A stretch of DNA of 31,428 bases. Source: Deltaproteobacteria bacterium (GTDB lineage: Bacteria; Desulfobacterota; DSM-4660; Desulfatiglandales; Desulfatiglandaceae). Under the pieces are notes generated by a model. It was not told the origin of the DNA. It did not search any database and was given only the letters and a program-made list of their open reading frames with translations. Shown in pieces: positions 8,577 through 15,981 of the stretch (its first letter is position 1; every line of letters begins with the position of its first letter). The stretch is from assembly GCA_003646995.1 (NCBI GenBank), contig QMLZ01000010.1, positions 1 to 31,428 on the forward strand, read 5' to 3'. The translations under genes and the position numbers were made by a program.

Positions 8577-8652
8577 TGGTGGAGATGAGGGGAGTCGAAC
8601 CCCTGACCTGTACGTTGCGAACGTACCGCTCTCCCACCTGAGCTACATCCCC
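8577..8652 (-). tRNA. tRNA-Ala (anticodon CGC)
   Basis: A 76-base cloverleaf. Acceptor GGGGATG pairs with CATCTCC, the anticodon arm is GTACG-TTCGCAA-CGTAC, the T loop is TTCGACT, and CCA is encoded. The third acceptor pair is G-U, the classical alanine identity element, which independently supports alanine. It reads GCG codons. It lies just upstream of hisB on the same strand, separated by an 8-T run after the CCA. Confidence 0.97.
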
Positions 8653-8714
8653 ACTGCCAATATGGCCACCTGCATGTTTATGGGTTACCATCATTACTCG
8701 GATGATTTACTTAA

Positions 8715-8743
8715 AGAATAAGTGTTTTGTTGAGATAAATCAA
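8715..8743 (-). promoter_or_regulatory. Candidate promoter for tRNA-Ala (and possibly hisB)
   Basis: TTGATT (8743-8738) and TATTCT (8720-8715) are 17 bases apart on the minus strand, about 60 bases before the tRNA. Each hexamer matches consensus at four of six positions, so the call is moderate. No separate promoter for hisB is apparent between the tRNA and hisB. Confidence 0.4.
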
Positions 8744-8754
8744 TCTAAAATTGT

Positions 8755-8782
8755 TTGACTTCAAGCCAGCTTTTGGTAAAAA
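8755..8782 (+). promoter_or_regulatory. Candidate promoter for tRNA-Arg
   Basis: TTGACT (8755-8760) is followed after 16 bases by TAAAAA (8777-8782), with the tRNA starting at 8793. The -35 is a 5/6 match; the -10 is imperfect but A/T rich. It is divergent from the tRNA-Ala promoter. Confidence 0.5.
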
Positions 8783-8792
8783 TAAAGATTGT

Positions 8793-8869
8793 GCCCCCGT
8801 AGCTCAGGTGGATAGAGCACCAGATTCCTAATCTGGGTGCCGCATGTTCGAGTCATGCCGGGGGCACCA
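8793..8869 (+). tRNA. tRNA-Arg (anticodon CCT)
   Basis: A 77-base cloverleaf. Acceptor GCCCCCG pairs with CGGGGGC, the anticodon arm is CCAGA-TTCCTAA-TCTGG, the T arm is GCATG-TTCGAGT-CATGC, followed by A73 and an encoded CCA. It reads AGG codons. A T-run follows the CCA directly. The next 90 bases hold no gene, then the rplU promoter. Confidence 0.97.
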
Positions 8870-8959
8870 TTTTTTTAGAATACCCTTTTGACATTGGGCA
8901 TCTTCCCGATTGGGATTAGGCTGGTGTTCTTTTCGGCGTATCGGTAGGTCTGATTTTTA

Positions 8960-8988
8960 TTGACCCTTAAGCCCTAATAGGCTATAAA
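8960..8988 (+). promoter_or_regulatory. Promoter of the rplU-rpmA-obg operon
   Basis: TTGACC (8960-8965) and TATAAA (8983-8988) are exactly 17 bases apart; the -10 is 5/6 consensus. Predicted initiation near 8995 leaves a leader of only about 23 bases carrying the AGGAG before rplU. So short a leader leaves no room for a large ribosomal-protein autoregulatory structure. Confidence 0.7.
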
Positions 8989-9017
8989 TATTAGATTTCA
9001 GGATAGGAGCTGTGGTT

Positions 9018-9329
9018 ATGTATGCTGTTATTCAAACCGGTGGCAAGCAATACAGGGTGGAACCCGGAGACCAAATCCACATAGAAAAGATCCCGGGTCA
9101 ATCTGGCCAAGAAGTTACCTTCGATAAGGTGTTATTGGCCTCGGACGGCAACGAAGTCAAAGTGGGACGACCTTACGTAGAAGGTACCAAAGTCGTGGGC
9201 CGGATAATAAGACAGGATAAGGGACGGAAGATTATTGTTTTCAAATACAAAAGAAGAAAGAATTACAAGAGAAAAAAGGGCCATAGACAACATATCAGCC
9301 TGGTAAAAATAGAGAGAATCGAGGCTTAG
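9018..9329 (+). CDS. rplU: Ribosomal protein L21 (bL21)
   Basis: This 103-residue large-subunit protein binds 23S rRNA. It begins MYAVIQTGGKQYRVEPGD, diagnostic for the family, and ends with the basic FKYKRRKNYKRKKGHRQ segment conserved in bL21. A frame opening at GTG 9012 would sit two bases from the AGGAG; ATG 9018 gives eight bases of spacing and the normal N terminus. It is the first gene of the plus-strand operon after the promoter at 8960-8988. Confidence 0.98.
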   Translation: MYAVIQTGGKQYRVEPGDQIHIEKIPGQSGQEVTFDKVLLASDGNEVKVGRPYVEGTKVVGRIIRQDKGRKIIVFKYKRRKNYKRKKGHRQHISLVKIERIEA

Positions 9330-9343
9330 GTTTTTGGAGGCCC

Positions 9344-9357
9344 AGGACTCCGGTCCT
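9344..9357. other. Small stable hairpin between rplU and rpmA
   Basis: AGGAC-TCCG-GTCCT forms a five-pair stem with a four-base loop in the 61-base rplU-rpmA spacer. No T-tract follows, so it is not a terminator. It might be an mRNA processing or stability element. Confidence 0.3.
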
Positions 9358-9390
9358 AAGAAATAACTGGAATAGCAGGAGTAAGAAACA

Positions 9391-9645
9391 ATGGCTCACA
9401 AAAAGGCAGGCGGCAGTTCCCGTAACGGGCGGGACAGCGCCGGTAAACGTTACGGAGTAAAGAGGTTTGCTGGTCAGAAGGTAAAAGCCGGCAGCATCAT
9501 AGTAAGGCAAAAGGGCACCCACATTCATCCGGGCGAAAATGTCGGCCTTGGGAAGGATTACACGCTCTTTGCCAAGATTGACGGTGTAGTAGCCTTTGAA
9601 CGCCTCGGAAAATACCGCAAAAAGGTAAGTGTTTACGCTGCTTAG
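9391..9645 (+). CDS. rpmA: Ribosomal protein L27 (bL27)
   Basis: This 84-residue large-subunit protein has a flexible N terminus that reaches the peptidyl transferase centre. It begins [16 protein letters not shown], the canonical start, with no Firmicutes-type cleavable extension. The middle [21 protein letters not shown] region is fully conserved. AGGAG lies nine bases before the ATG. Order rplU-rpmA-obg is standard. Confidence 0.98.
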   Translation: MAHKKAGGSSRNGRDSAGKRYGVKRFAGQKVKAGSIIVRQKGTHIHPGENVGLGKDYTLFAKIDGVVAFERLGKYRKKVSVYAA

Positions 9646-9683
9646 AAAAATATCCCCCCTTAACCCCGCTGCTCGGTCATATC

Positions 9684-10718
9684 ATGGCATTTGTTGATGA
9701 AGTGGTTCTCACGGTTCGCTCCGGTGATGGCGGAAAGGGGTGTGTTAGTTTCCGTCGTGAAAAATTCGTGCCCAAGGGAGGACCGGACGGGGGAGATGGT
9801 GGAGACGGGGGAGATGTGGTTTTCCGGGCAACCACAAGAATTTTCACTCTTAATGATTACATTTACAAGACCAATTTGAGTGCCGGCAACGGGCGCCCGG
9901 GCCGGGGGAAAAATCAAACGGGCAAGAAGGGTAAAGACCTTTTGCTCGAAGTCCCGGTTGGCACCGTAATTCTAGACGAAGAAACGGGTGACGTACTGGC
10001 GGATCTTGTTCAAGACGGCCAATCCGTTATAGTGCTTCAGGGGGGAAAAGGGGGCAAGGGTAACAAGCATTTTGCCACGGCAACACACCGCACACCCAGG
10101 TTTGCTCAGCCAGGCCAACCTGGTCAAGAGAAAAGATTGCGGCTTTCCCTGAAATTCCTGGCCCACGTGGGATTGGTAGGATTGCCCAATGCCGGAAAGT
10201 CTACCTTGTTAGCCAGCCTCACCCACGCCAAACCTCGAATAGCACAATATCCGTTTACCACACTTGTTCCTAACCTGGGTGTGGTTGAACTTGAAAGCGG
10301 AAAAAATTTGATAATAGCGGACATTCCCGGGCTGATAGAAGGCGCAAGTCAGGGAAAGGGCCTGGGTATACGTTTCCTTAAGCATATTGAGCGGACCCAA
10401 CTGTTGCTTCATGTTCTGGATGCAACCTATAAACCTTCAGGGGATATATTGGAAGACCTCCACATGATTCGAAAAGAGATGGCTGAGTACAGCGCTCCGC
10501 TGACCCAGAAACCATATATGGTGCTTATAAACAAAATAGATCTATCTGAACAAATCTCGAGGAATCTAGAGAAATTAGAGCTCATTTTAGAGCAGCAGCA
10601 CATTCCTAGTCTTCGAATCTCAGCCCTTACGGGCGAGGGTATAGATGCACTTCTGTCAGAATTGAGGGGCTATTTTGAAGAAAATATAGAAAATTGTGCA
10701 TTTCCCAAAAGCTGCTGA
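9684..10718 (+). CDS. obgE: GTPase Obg/CgtA
   Basis: A 344-residue ribosome-assembly GTPase that acts on the 50S subunit. The glycine-rich Obg fold covers residues 1-158 (GDGGKGCVSFRREKF, GGDGGDGGDV, GGKGGKGNKHF). The G domain carries G1 GLPNAGKST (166-174), switch/G3 DIPGLIEGAS from 213, GLGIRFLKHIERT, G4 NKID (283-286) and G5 SALTGEG (313-319). The C terminus ends shortly after the G domain, without the extra acidic tail of the Escherichia coli protein. No clear Shine-Dalgarno precedes the ATG, which lies 38 bases after rpmA. Confidence 0.97.
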   Translation: MAFVDEVVLTVRSGDGGKGCVSFRREKFVPKGGPDGGDGGDGGDVVFRATTRIFTLNDYIYKTNLSAGNGRPGRGKNQTGKKGKDLLLEVPVGTVILDEETGDVLADLVQDGQSVIVLQGGKGGKGNKHFATATHRTPRFAQPGQPGQEKRLRLSLKFLAHVGLVGLPNAGKSTLLASLTHAKPRIAQYPFTTLVPNLGVVELESGKNLIIADIPGLIEGASQGKGLGIRFLKHIERTQLLLHVLDATYKPSGDILEDLHMIRKEMAEYSAPLTQKPYMVLINKIDLSEQISRNLEKLELILEQQHIPSLRISALTGEGIDALLSELRGYFEENIENCAFPKSC

Positions 10719-10726
10719 ACAAAGCC

Positions 10727-10858
10727 ATGGAACTCGAGACTTACCGGCGTCGGCGAGGTTACGGGGCAAGCCTTATGGCCCGTTGGACCTTGAGGAGCTT
10801 AGAACCACAAGGCCCGTGGCCATTAGAAACGGCCAAGTCAAGAACTAAAAAGAGGTAA
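10727..10858 (+). CDS. Hypothetical 43-codon ORF between obg and nadD (doubtful)
   Basis: An ATG eight bases after the obg stop opens 43 codons that end two bases before the nadD GTG. The product would be very basic (RRRR near the N terminus and SRTKKR at the end). No Shine-Dalgarno is visible and the composition does not look clearly protein-like; another frame in the same stretch is also largely open. proB commonly occupies this position in other bacteria but there is no trace of it here. It could be a small protein, a spacer, or decayed sequence. Confidence 0.2.
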   Translation: MELETYRRRRGYGASLMARWTLRSLEPQGPWPLETAKSRTKKR

Positions 10859-10860
10859 AC

Positions 10861-11502
10861 GTGAAGTACGGGATTTTCGGCGGGACCTTCGACCCCATTC
10901 ATATGGGGCACCTGCGTACTGCAGTGGAAATCGTTTACAAATTGGAACTGACCAAGCTTTTTCTGGTTCCGGCAGCCACTCCTCCTCACAAGCGTATCGC
11001 ATTTGTATCGGAATTCCAGCACAGGTTTAACATGGCCAGAATGGCTGTGGGACGATCAAGCACCTTGGAAGTGCTGGACCTCGAGGCGAAAAGAAAAGGC
11101 CCGTCTTATTCCATAGACACTTTGAGGGAATTGAGTTCTTCACTGGGGCCTGGAAATGATTTATACTTTATTTTGGGATTGGAGGCCTTTTTTGAAATTC
11201 ACACATGGAAAGAATATCACCGGCTCTTCGAACTGAGCCATTTTGTGGTAGTGGATAGAAAAGGCTATAATTTTGAAGAAGTGGTACCTTATCTTAAGAA
11301 ACTAGGGATTGACGCTACTTCTGGACCGGGGTCCGATACCCTAATATTGGCTTCTGGGAGAAGTTTAATCCACCAGAAGCCTACCCAAATGGACATATCC
11401 TCGACTCAAATAAGGGCCTTGGTCAAGAAGGGTTGGTCCATAAGGTTTTTAGTGCCAGACCAAGTTATGGACTACATCTTGGAAAATGGGCTTTACGCAT
11501 AA
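10861..11502 (+). CDS. nadD: Nicotinate-nucleotide adenylyltransferase NadD
   Basis: This 213-residue protein adenylates nicotinate mononucleotide to deamido-NAD in NAD biosynthesis. The nucleotidyltransferase signature GGTFDPIHMGHL (7-18) contains the HxGH-type motif, and the C-terminal MDISSTQIRALVKKG contains the ISSTxIR motif. PPHK near residue 41 is also conserved. Length is normal. It starts with GTG, preceded by AAAGAGG with five bases of spacing. Downstream rsfS starts one base after its stop, the usual bacterial nadD-rsfS pair. Confidence 0.96.
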   Translation: MKYGIFGGTFDPIHMGHLRTAVEIVYKLELTKLFLVPAATPPHKRIAFVSEFQHRFNMARMAVGRSSTLEVLDLEAKRKGPSYSIDTLRELSSSLGPGNDLYFILGLEAFFEIHTWKEYHRLFELSHFVVVDRKGYNFEEVVPYLKKLGIDATSGPGSDTLILASGRSLIHQKPTQMDISSTQIRALVKKGWSIRFLVPDQVMDYILENGLYA

Positions 11503-11503
11503 A

Positions 11504-11866
11504 ATGAACACCCTCGATAAGGCCAAGCTCTGCATGAAGATCATACTGGAGAGAAAGGCCATAGATCCCGTGCTGTTTGAGGTGGGAAAACTTACCTCAA
11601 TAGCTGATTACTTTTTGATCGCAAGCGGTAGTTCCAGCAGGCAGGTGCAGGCCATGGCCAGCCATTTGTTGCGAAAAATGAAAGACGCGGGATTCCGAGC
11701 TTACGGCCTTGAAGGCGAAGAGGAAGGCCACTGGATCTTGGTTGACTACGGAGACATTGTTATCCATCTATTTTACCAGCCCTTCCGAGAATTCTATGAC
11801 CTAGAAGGTTTGTGGATAGATGCACCCAAGATCTCTCTCACCGAATTTGAAAACGCGGAGACGTAA
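11504..11866 (+). CDS. rsfS: Ribosome silencing factor RsfS
   Basis: A 120-residue protein of the RsfS/Iojap family, which binds uL14 on the 50S subunit and blocks 30S joining in starvation. Conserved features are ADYFLIASGSSSRQVQAMA, YGLEGEEEGHWILVDYGD and IHLFYQPFREFYDLEGLW, the surface that contacts L14. The frame is open from ATG 11486 inside nadD, but ATG 11504 gives the normal length and sits one base after the nadD stop, suggesting translational coupling. Confidence 0.94.
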   Translation: MNTLDKAKLCMKIILERKAIDPVLFEVGKLTSIADYFLIASGSSSRQVQAMASHLLRKMKDAGFRAYGLEGEEEGHWILVDYGDIVIHLFYQPFREFYDLEGLWIDAPKISLTEFENAET

Positions 11867-11870
11867 ACGC

Positions 11871-13271
11871 TTGAACCTCCCTTTACCAAGTCATAATCGC
11901 CGCCTAGCATGGTTATCAATAGCCTTTTTCACCCTCTTGGCACTTACAGGATGGTATGGATCAGCCAGAGCCCTTTCCATTGAAAAAGAGAGAGAATTGG
12001 GGCAGGAGTTTGCGGCCAACATTAAGGCCCACTTTCCACTTCTCCACGATGAATTCTGTCAAACCTATATTGAAACCTTAGGGCATCTCATTTGTAAACA
12101 ACTAAGGGTTCAACCATTTCCTTTCCACTTTTATATCATCAAACAAAACGAGCTTAACGCCTTTGCCGGGCCGGGGGGCCATGTTTTCTTTTACACTGGA
12201 TTGATATGCTCCATGGATAATGTGGATGAGTTAGCAGGGGTGCTGGCTCATGAAATGGGGCACGTTGCTGCCAGGCACATCTCCAAAAGAATCGAGCAAG
12301 GCAAGAAACTAAGTATTGCGACAATGGCCGCGGTACTGGCTGGTATACTTGTTGGAGGACAGGCAGGGGCTGCTCTGAGCACGGGCTCAGTAGCCGCCGG
12401 CATTCAGGCTCAACTCCACTACAGCCGCCAGGATGAACGCCAGGCAGACCAGCTGGGATTCAAATATGCCAGCAACGCGGGGTTCAGGCCTACAGGACTA
12501 ATAGATGCGCTCAAAATTATCCAGAAAAACTCATGGATGCGCTCAAACAGCGTGCCGCCTTATATGCTGACCCATCCCACTGGTCCGGAACGAATAGCCA
12601 ACCTTGAAAGTATGGCCAAAAGCTTCATTCCCCGGCGCAATGACGTAGTGGAGGCCCTTCGGCGGGATTTCCCCGTCTTCAAGACTATTGTACAGGCCAA
12701 GTCCCAAGATCCAGATGAACTGGTGCAATTGTACAAGCAAGAACTCAGGGCCGGCAAAGAAGTCGCCTTAGCCCACCTAGGGTTAGGTATTGCCTATAAA
12801 AGAAAATCCGAGTATTCCCTATCAGCCAGGCATTTGGAAGCGGCTCTAAAGGACATGCCGGTTTCACTCCCTATTTGGCTAGAGCTAGGCGAAGATTATC
12901 AGCTGATAGGAGAAAATCGCAAAGCCATAGCCCTTTTTGAAAAAGTTTTGGAAAAAAGACCCGGCGATGCTCGTGCAGCATTGCTGTTGGCCAACTCTTA
13001 CGAGAATATTGGTGAGTATGAGAAAGCAATATCCTTGCTCAAGAGGCTCACATTTTCAACCAAGGCAACGCCTCAGGTGTACTATCAATTGGGAATGTCT
13101 TACGGTCGTCTTAAAAAACTGGCACAAGCTCACTATTACTTTGGAATGTACTTTAAGAAACTCGGAAGGCTTCAAAAGGCCAGATTTCACTTTATTGAGG
13201 CCAAACGCCTTTCAAAAGGCGACACAGCACTGCAACGTAAGATAGCACGCGAGTCAAAAGGAATCCTGTAG
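11871..13271 (+). CDS. M48-family zinc metalloprotease with C-terminal TPRs (BepA-like)
   Basis: About 466 residues from TTG 11871, with an Arg-Arg start, a hydrophobic stretch and a plausible signal cleavage after SARA. This places it in the periplasm. The catalytic motif is HEMGH (residues 127-131) with the third zinc ligand E189 in the conserved SRQDERQADQLG. About residues 298-450 are tetratricopeptide repeats. This architecture matches BepA/YfgC, which degrades or assists outer-membrane beta-barrel proteins. The frame also opens at ATG 11820, which would overlap rsfS by 47 bases; TTG 11871 has GGAG ten bases upstream and gives a cleaner signal peptide. It ends the plus-strand operon. Confidence 0.9.
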   Translation: MNLPLPSHNRRLAWLSIAFFTLLALTGWYGSARALSIEKERELGQEFAANIKAHFPLLHDEFCQTYIETLGHLICKQLRVQPFPFHFYIIKQNELNAFAGPGGHVFFYTGLICSMDNVDELAGVLAHEMGHVAARHISKRIEQGKKLSIATMAAVLAGILVGGQAGAALSTGSVAAGIQAQLHYSRQDERQADQLGFKYASNAGFRPTGLIDALKIIQKNSWMRSNSVPPYMLTHPTGPERIANLESMAKSFIPRRNDVVEALRRDFPVFKTIVQAKSQDPDELVQLYKQELRAGKEVALAHLGLGIAYKRKSEYSLSARHLEAALKDMPVSLPIWLELGEDYQLIGENRKAIALFEKVLEKRPGDARAALLLANSYENIGEYEKAISLLKRLTFSTKATPQVYYQLGMSYGRLKKLAQAHYYFGMYFKKLGRLQKARFHFIEAKRLSKGDTALQRKIARESKGIL

Positions 13272-13349
13272 GACCCCTTCATCGGAGATTTACCTAACCC
13301 CCGGCCCCTACCACAAATCAGATTCTCATCGGGCATAGGACCATAGGCA

Positions 13350-13368
13350 GAAACCGAGATGCGGTTTT
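13350..13368 (+). terminator. Weak hairpin with T-run after the M48 gene
   Basis: GAAACCG (from 13350) and CGGTTTT flank a five-base loop AGATG in the 127-base gap between the convergent M48 and cupin genes. The stem is short and the T-tract is only four bases, part of the stem. It is the best terminator candidate in this gap but weak. Confidence 0.3.
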
Positions 13369-13398
13369 CCGTGGGCATTGTAAGATTATTGCCGAGGG

Positions 13399-13725
13399 TT
13401 AAGTTTGGAGATATTCATCTCTTGGCGGCGAAAAAACCTCAATCACAATTGAGTCTTCAATGACCTCGGCGCTGTGGGGTGTACCACCCGGTATGCACCA
13501 ACTATCACCTTGCCTTACCTCTATTTCACTGTCTTGAACCGTGAATTTCATCCTTCCCTTTACCAAATACCCGGTTTGCTCATGGGGATGCTCGTGGGTA
13601 GGAATGCTTTTCCCTTCTTTGATTCTAAACTCACACAGCATGGTCTTTTCCCCATGAACAAGGACTTTCATCTGGACACCGTCCATGGGCGATGTATATC
13701 CTGCGTCAGATCTTTTACAAAACAT
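13399..13725 (-). CDS. Cupin domain protein
   Basis: A single-domain cupin of 108 residues. Metal-site positions are H44, H46, H48 and Q50 in the THEHPHEQTGYLVKGRM segment, and H84 in GGTPHSAEV; PGG and GDSW turns frame the second motif. Such small cupins range from sugar-binding sensors to enzymes such as dioxygenases and isomerases, so a substrate cannot be assigned. The ATG lies one base past the stop of the Nudix gene, and GGAG within the end of that gene can act as its ribosome binding site. The two are therefore coupled. Confidence 0.85.
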   Translation of the reverse strand: MFCKRSDAGYTSPMDGVQMKVLVHGEKTMLCEFRIKEGKSIPTHEHPHEQTGYLVKGRMKFTVQDSEIEVRQGDSWCIPGGTPHSAEVIEDSIVIEVFSPPRDEYLQT

Positions 13726-13726
13726 T

Positions 13727-14164
13727 TCATGCTCTCCATGATTTTCTGTTGCTTACTCTTTCACCCAAAATTATGTTTATTATCTCTGCATCAGGGGGAG
13801 GAAACAGGTATTTTCCAAGGTCTCCCGCTTTCACCCAGCGAACCTCCTGTGACTCCTTTGCCACCACCCGCCCCTTTGCGATATGGCAATTGTACGAATA
13901 CAGTGTCACCACCTTGTCTTCGTATTCATGGTTCACGGTTACAATGGGCTCTCTGACCTCCACCTCCAATCCAAGCTCCTCATAAAGTTCCCTTTCTAGG
14001 CACTGCTCAAGGGTCTCCCCCCCTTCCCTCTTTCCACCCGGAAACTCCCAATACCCTTCCATGTGGGAACCGGGTGGCCGCCTGGTTATGAGCACCCGCT
14101 CCCCCTTCCATATTACGCCTGCGGTCACCTCCAAGTGAGGTTTACTGAGTCCTTTTTTCTTCAA
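13727..14164 (-). CDS. Nudix hydrolase, MutT-like (8-oxo-dGTP diphosphatase candidate)
   Basis: A 145-residue Nudix protein with a complete box from G44 to L66: G-x5-E50, then R58-E59-L60-x-E62-E63-x-G65, fitting GX5EX7REUXEEXGU. The N-terminal VTAGVIWKGERVLITRRP and the WEFPGGK segment resemble MutT proteins that remove oxidised purine nucleotides, but Nudix specificity cannot be read reliably from the box. The frame opens at TTG 14164, overlapping the TPR gene by 23 bases; TTG 14134 is a possible alternative start. It is coupled to the downstream cupin. Confidence 0.88.
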   Translation of the reverse strand: MKKKGLSKPHLEVTAGVIWKGERVLITRRPPGSHMEGYWEFPGGKREGGETLEQCLERELYEELGLEVEVREPIVTVNHEYEDKVVTLYSYNCHIAKGRVVAKESQEVRWVKAGDLGKYLFPPPDAEIINIILGERVSNRKSWRA

Positions 14165-15968
14165 ATCCCTGCAACCTCAGTTTTAGGTAGGCATCAGCCG
14201 CTTGATCATTATCAGGCTCAAGCTCAATTACCTTTTTGTAAGCAGCCATTGCCTCGCCGTATTTCTTGTTTTTTTCCTTGAGCCTTGCTAGATGCATCCA
14301 CAACTCGACGTTTTTGGGCTCGAGTTTCAATATTTTTTCCATCTCGGCCATCGCTAAGGATTCTTTTTGGTTCTGGAGGTATGCAAAAAGCAAATACTTC
14401 CTGAGCTGTGTGTTTCTTGGATCTCTCCTGACAGCCGCCTCCATTACAGACTCAAGTCTCTTAAAATCCCCTTTCGCTTTAAGAGTCTTAAAGATAAATG
14501 CATAAATGTCCTGGTCGCGAGTCCCAAGCTCAATGAGTCTCTCTGCTTCCTTGAGGGCTTTATCTATTTTATTCCTCTGCTTGTAAATATCCAGTAGCAG
14601 GGCATGGGCCGGTTTATCCTTGGGCCTCATGGCCACGTATTTTTCTAGATATCCAGAAGCGGCCTGCAGTCTTCCATCCTCATATTCCAAGGCACCAAGA
14701 TTGTACAATACTGTAGCGTTCTTGGGCTGAAGTTTTAAGATCTTCCTATAAGTATCTTTCAGGAGAGGTTTGTTACCAGTCTTTTCTGCCACCTGGGCCA
14801 TGAGAACCAAGGCGTTCAGATGCCTGGGTCTCCTCTTAAGCACTTCACTCAGGACCTTCCCTGCCTTCTTATATTTTCCTTGTTGTATCCAACGCTCGGC
14901 CAACTTCATACGACCTTCAATGTCTGAACTTTTCAGCCTAACAGCCTTTTCAAGGTAATAGTCGGCCTTCTTCTTGTTTCCCAATTTGTCATAAAGGTAA
15001 GAAAGGTTGTAATAGAGGTTTTCGTCCCTCTTGTGAAGCTCCGAAGCCTTCTCATAATACTGAATAGCTTCCCGTACCTTACCTGCTTTTGCACTCAAAT
15101 ATCCCAGCTGTACATAGAGGTCGAATTTCTCCTGAGGGGAGGCCAGTTTCACAAGTGCCTTGTACTGTGCAACAGCCTTTGAAATCCTTCCCTTTTTTTC
15201 CAACAATCTTGCAAGGGCGTACCTGGATTCTTTGTCTGCGGGATCGAGTTCTATAAGCCTTTGGAGAGTAAAAATAATCCCCTTTGTGTCGCCGACCTTG
15301 TTGTATATGTCGAGAAGCTGGGCAAGTGTGCTTTTTGAAGGGGCTTTTGCCACCTTTTTCTCAAGGATATCGGCAGCCTTTTTGAGAAAACCTGCTTCCA
15401 AGTATTCCTTGAGCAACCTCTCCTGTATTTCCCCGCTACCAGGGACCTTTTTCAGGGCCTCCTCCAGGACCGCAATCCGCTTTTTTCTGTCAATGATCCT
15501 GGAAGCCTTTTCCAGCCAGTCACCCACAAATGGGCGCACAATGAAAGTTACATGCCCTGCCTCCTGGTTGTAATATTTTATTTGAACAGTCAGGGTAGGA
15601 TTGCTGAACGCGGTTTGTTCGCCCAAAAGGTCCACCACTTTGTACTCATCGTACAGAAGGCTCTGGGCATCGAACATCTTGCAATAGAGGCGGATTCCAA
15701 TGTTGAAGGGCACATTGGTAGATATCTTGATGATCTTTAGCCTGTCCTTAGGATGTACAACCAGCTTTTCGCCGGAAAGGAGGCTATGGGGATGATCGTT
15801 CACATTGATTATTATGGAGTAAAGGACAGGCTCAACCGTGTGCATGCCCATCCATACCCGCCATCCCAATGCTGCCAGAGCAAGGATCAACAGCAAGAGA
15901 ATCCACAGTGAGATTCTGCTCCTCCGCTTCTTTGGCCTCCTCCTCGTTCTGTAGGTTTGGGTAGTCAC
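14142..15968 (-). CDS. Membrane-anchored tetratricopeptide-repeat protein
   Basis: This 608-residue protein begins with an Arg/Lys-rich segment (about residues 9-18), then one transmembrane helix (about 20-40), so the bulk should be outside the cytoplasm. A beta-rich region (about 45-150) precedes at least ten tandem tetratricopeptide repeats running to the C terminus. These have the usual Y/L-A-x-A pattern, for example YYNLSYLYDKLGNKKKADYY and MHLARLKEKNKKYGEAMAAY. It is likely a protein-interaction scaffold. GTG start, 13 bases after the secF stop, with a poor Shine-Dalgarno. The position at the end of the yajC-secDF transcript suggests, but does not show, a role in export or envelope assembly. 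Confidence 0.85.
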   Translation of the reverse strand: MTTQTYRTRRRPKKRRSRISLWILLLLILALAALGWRVWMGMHTVEPVLYSIIINVNDHPHSLLSGEKLVVHPKDRLKIIKISTNVPFNIGIRLYCKMFDAQSLLYDEYKVVDLLGEQTAFSNPTLTVQIKYYNQEAGHVTFIVRPFVGDWLEKASRIIDRKKRIAVLEEALKKVPGSGEIQERLLKEYLEAGFLKKAADILEKKVAKAPSKSTLAQLLDIYNKVGDTKGIIFTLQRLIELDPADKESRYALARLLEKKGRISKAVAQYKALVKLASPQEKFDLYVQLGYLSAKAGKVREAIQYYEKASELHKRDENLYYNLSYLYDKLGNKKKADYYLEKAVRLKSSDIEGRMKLAERWIQQGKYKKAGKVLSEVLKRRPRHLNALVLMAQVAEKTGNKPLLKDTYRKILKLQPKNATVLYNLGALEYEDGRLQAASGYLEKYVAMRPKDKPAHALLLDIYKQRNKIDKALKEAERLIELGTRDQDIYAFIFKTLKAKGDFKRLESVMEAAVRRDPRNTQLRKYLLFAYLQNQKESLAMAEMEKILKLEPKNVELWMHLARLKEKNKKYGEAMAAYKKVIELEPDNDQAADAYLKLRLQGFEEKRTQ

Positions 15969-15981
15969 CTAGATTTTAAAA

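Noticed and set aside
8870..9017. L21 autoregulatory leader RNA before rplU
   Set aside because: The best promoter leaves only about 23 leader bases before the rplU start, too short for such a structure.
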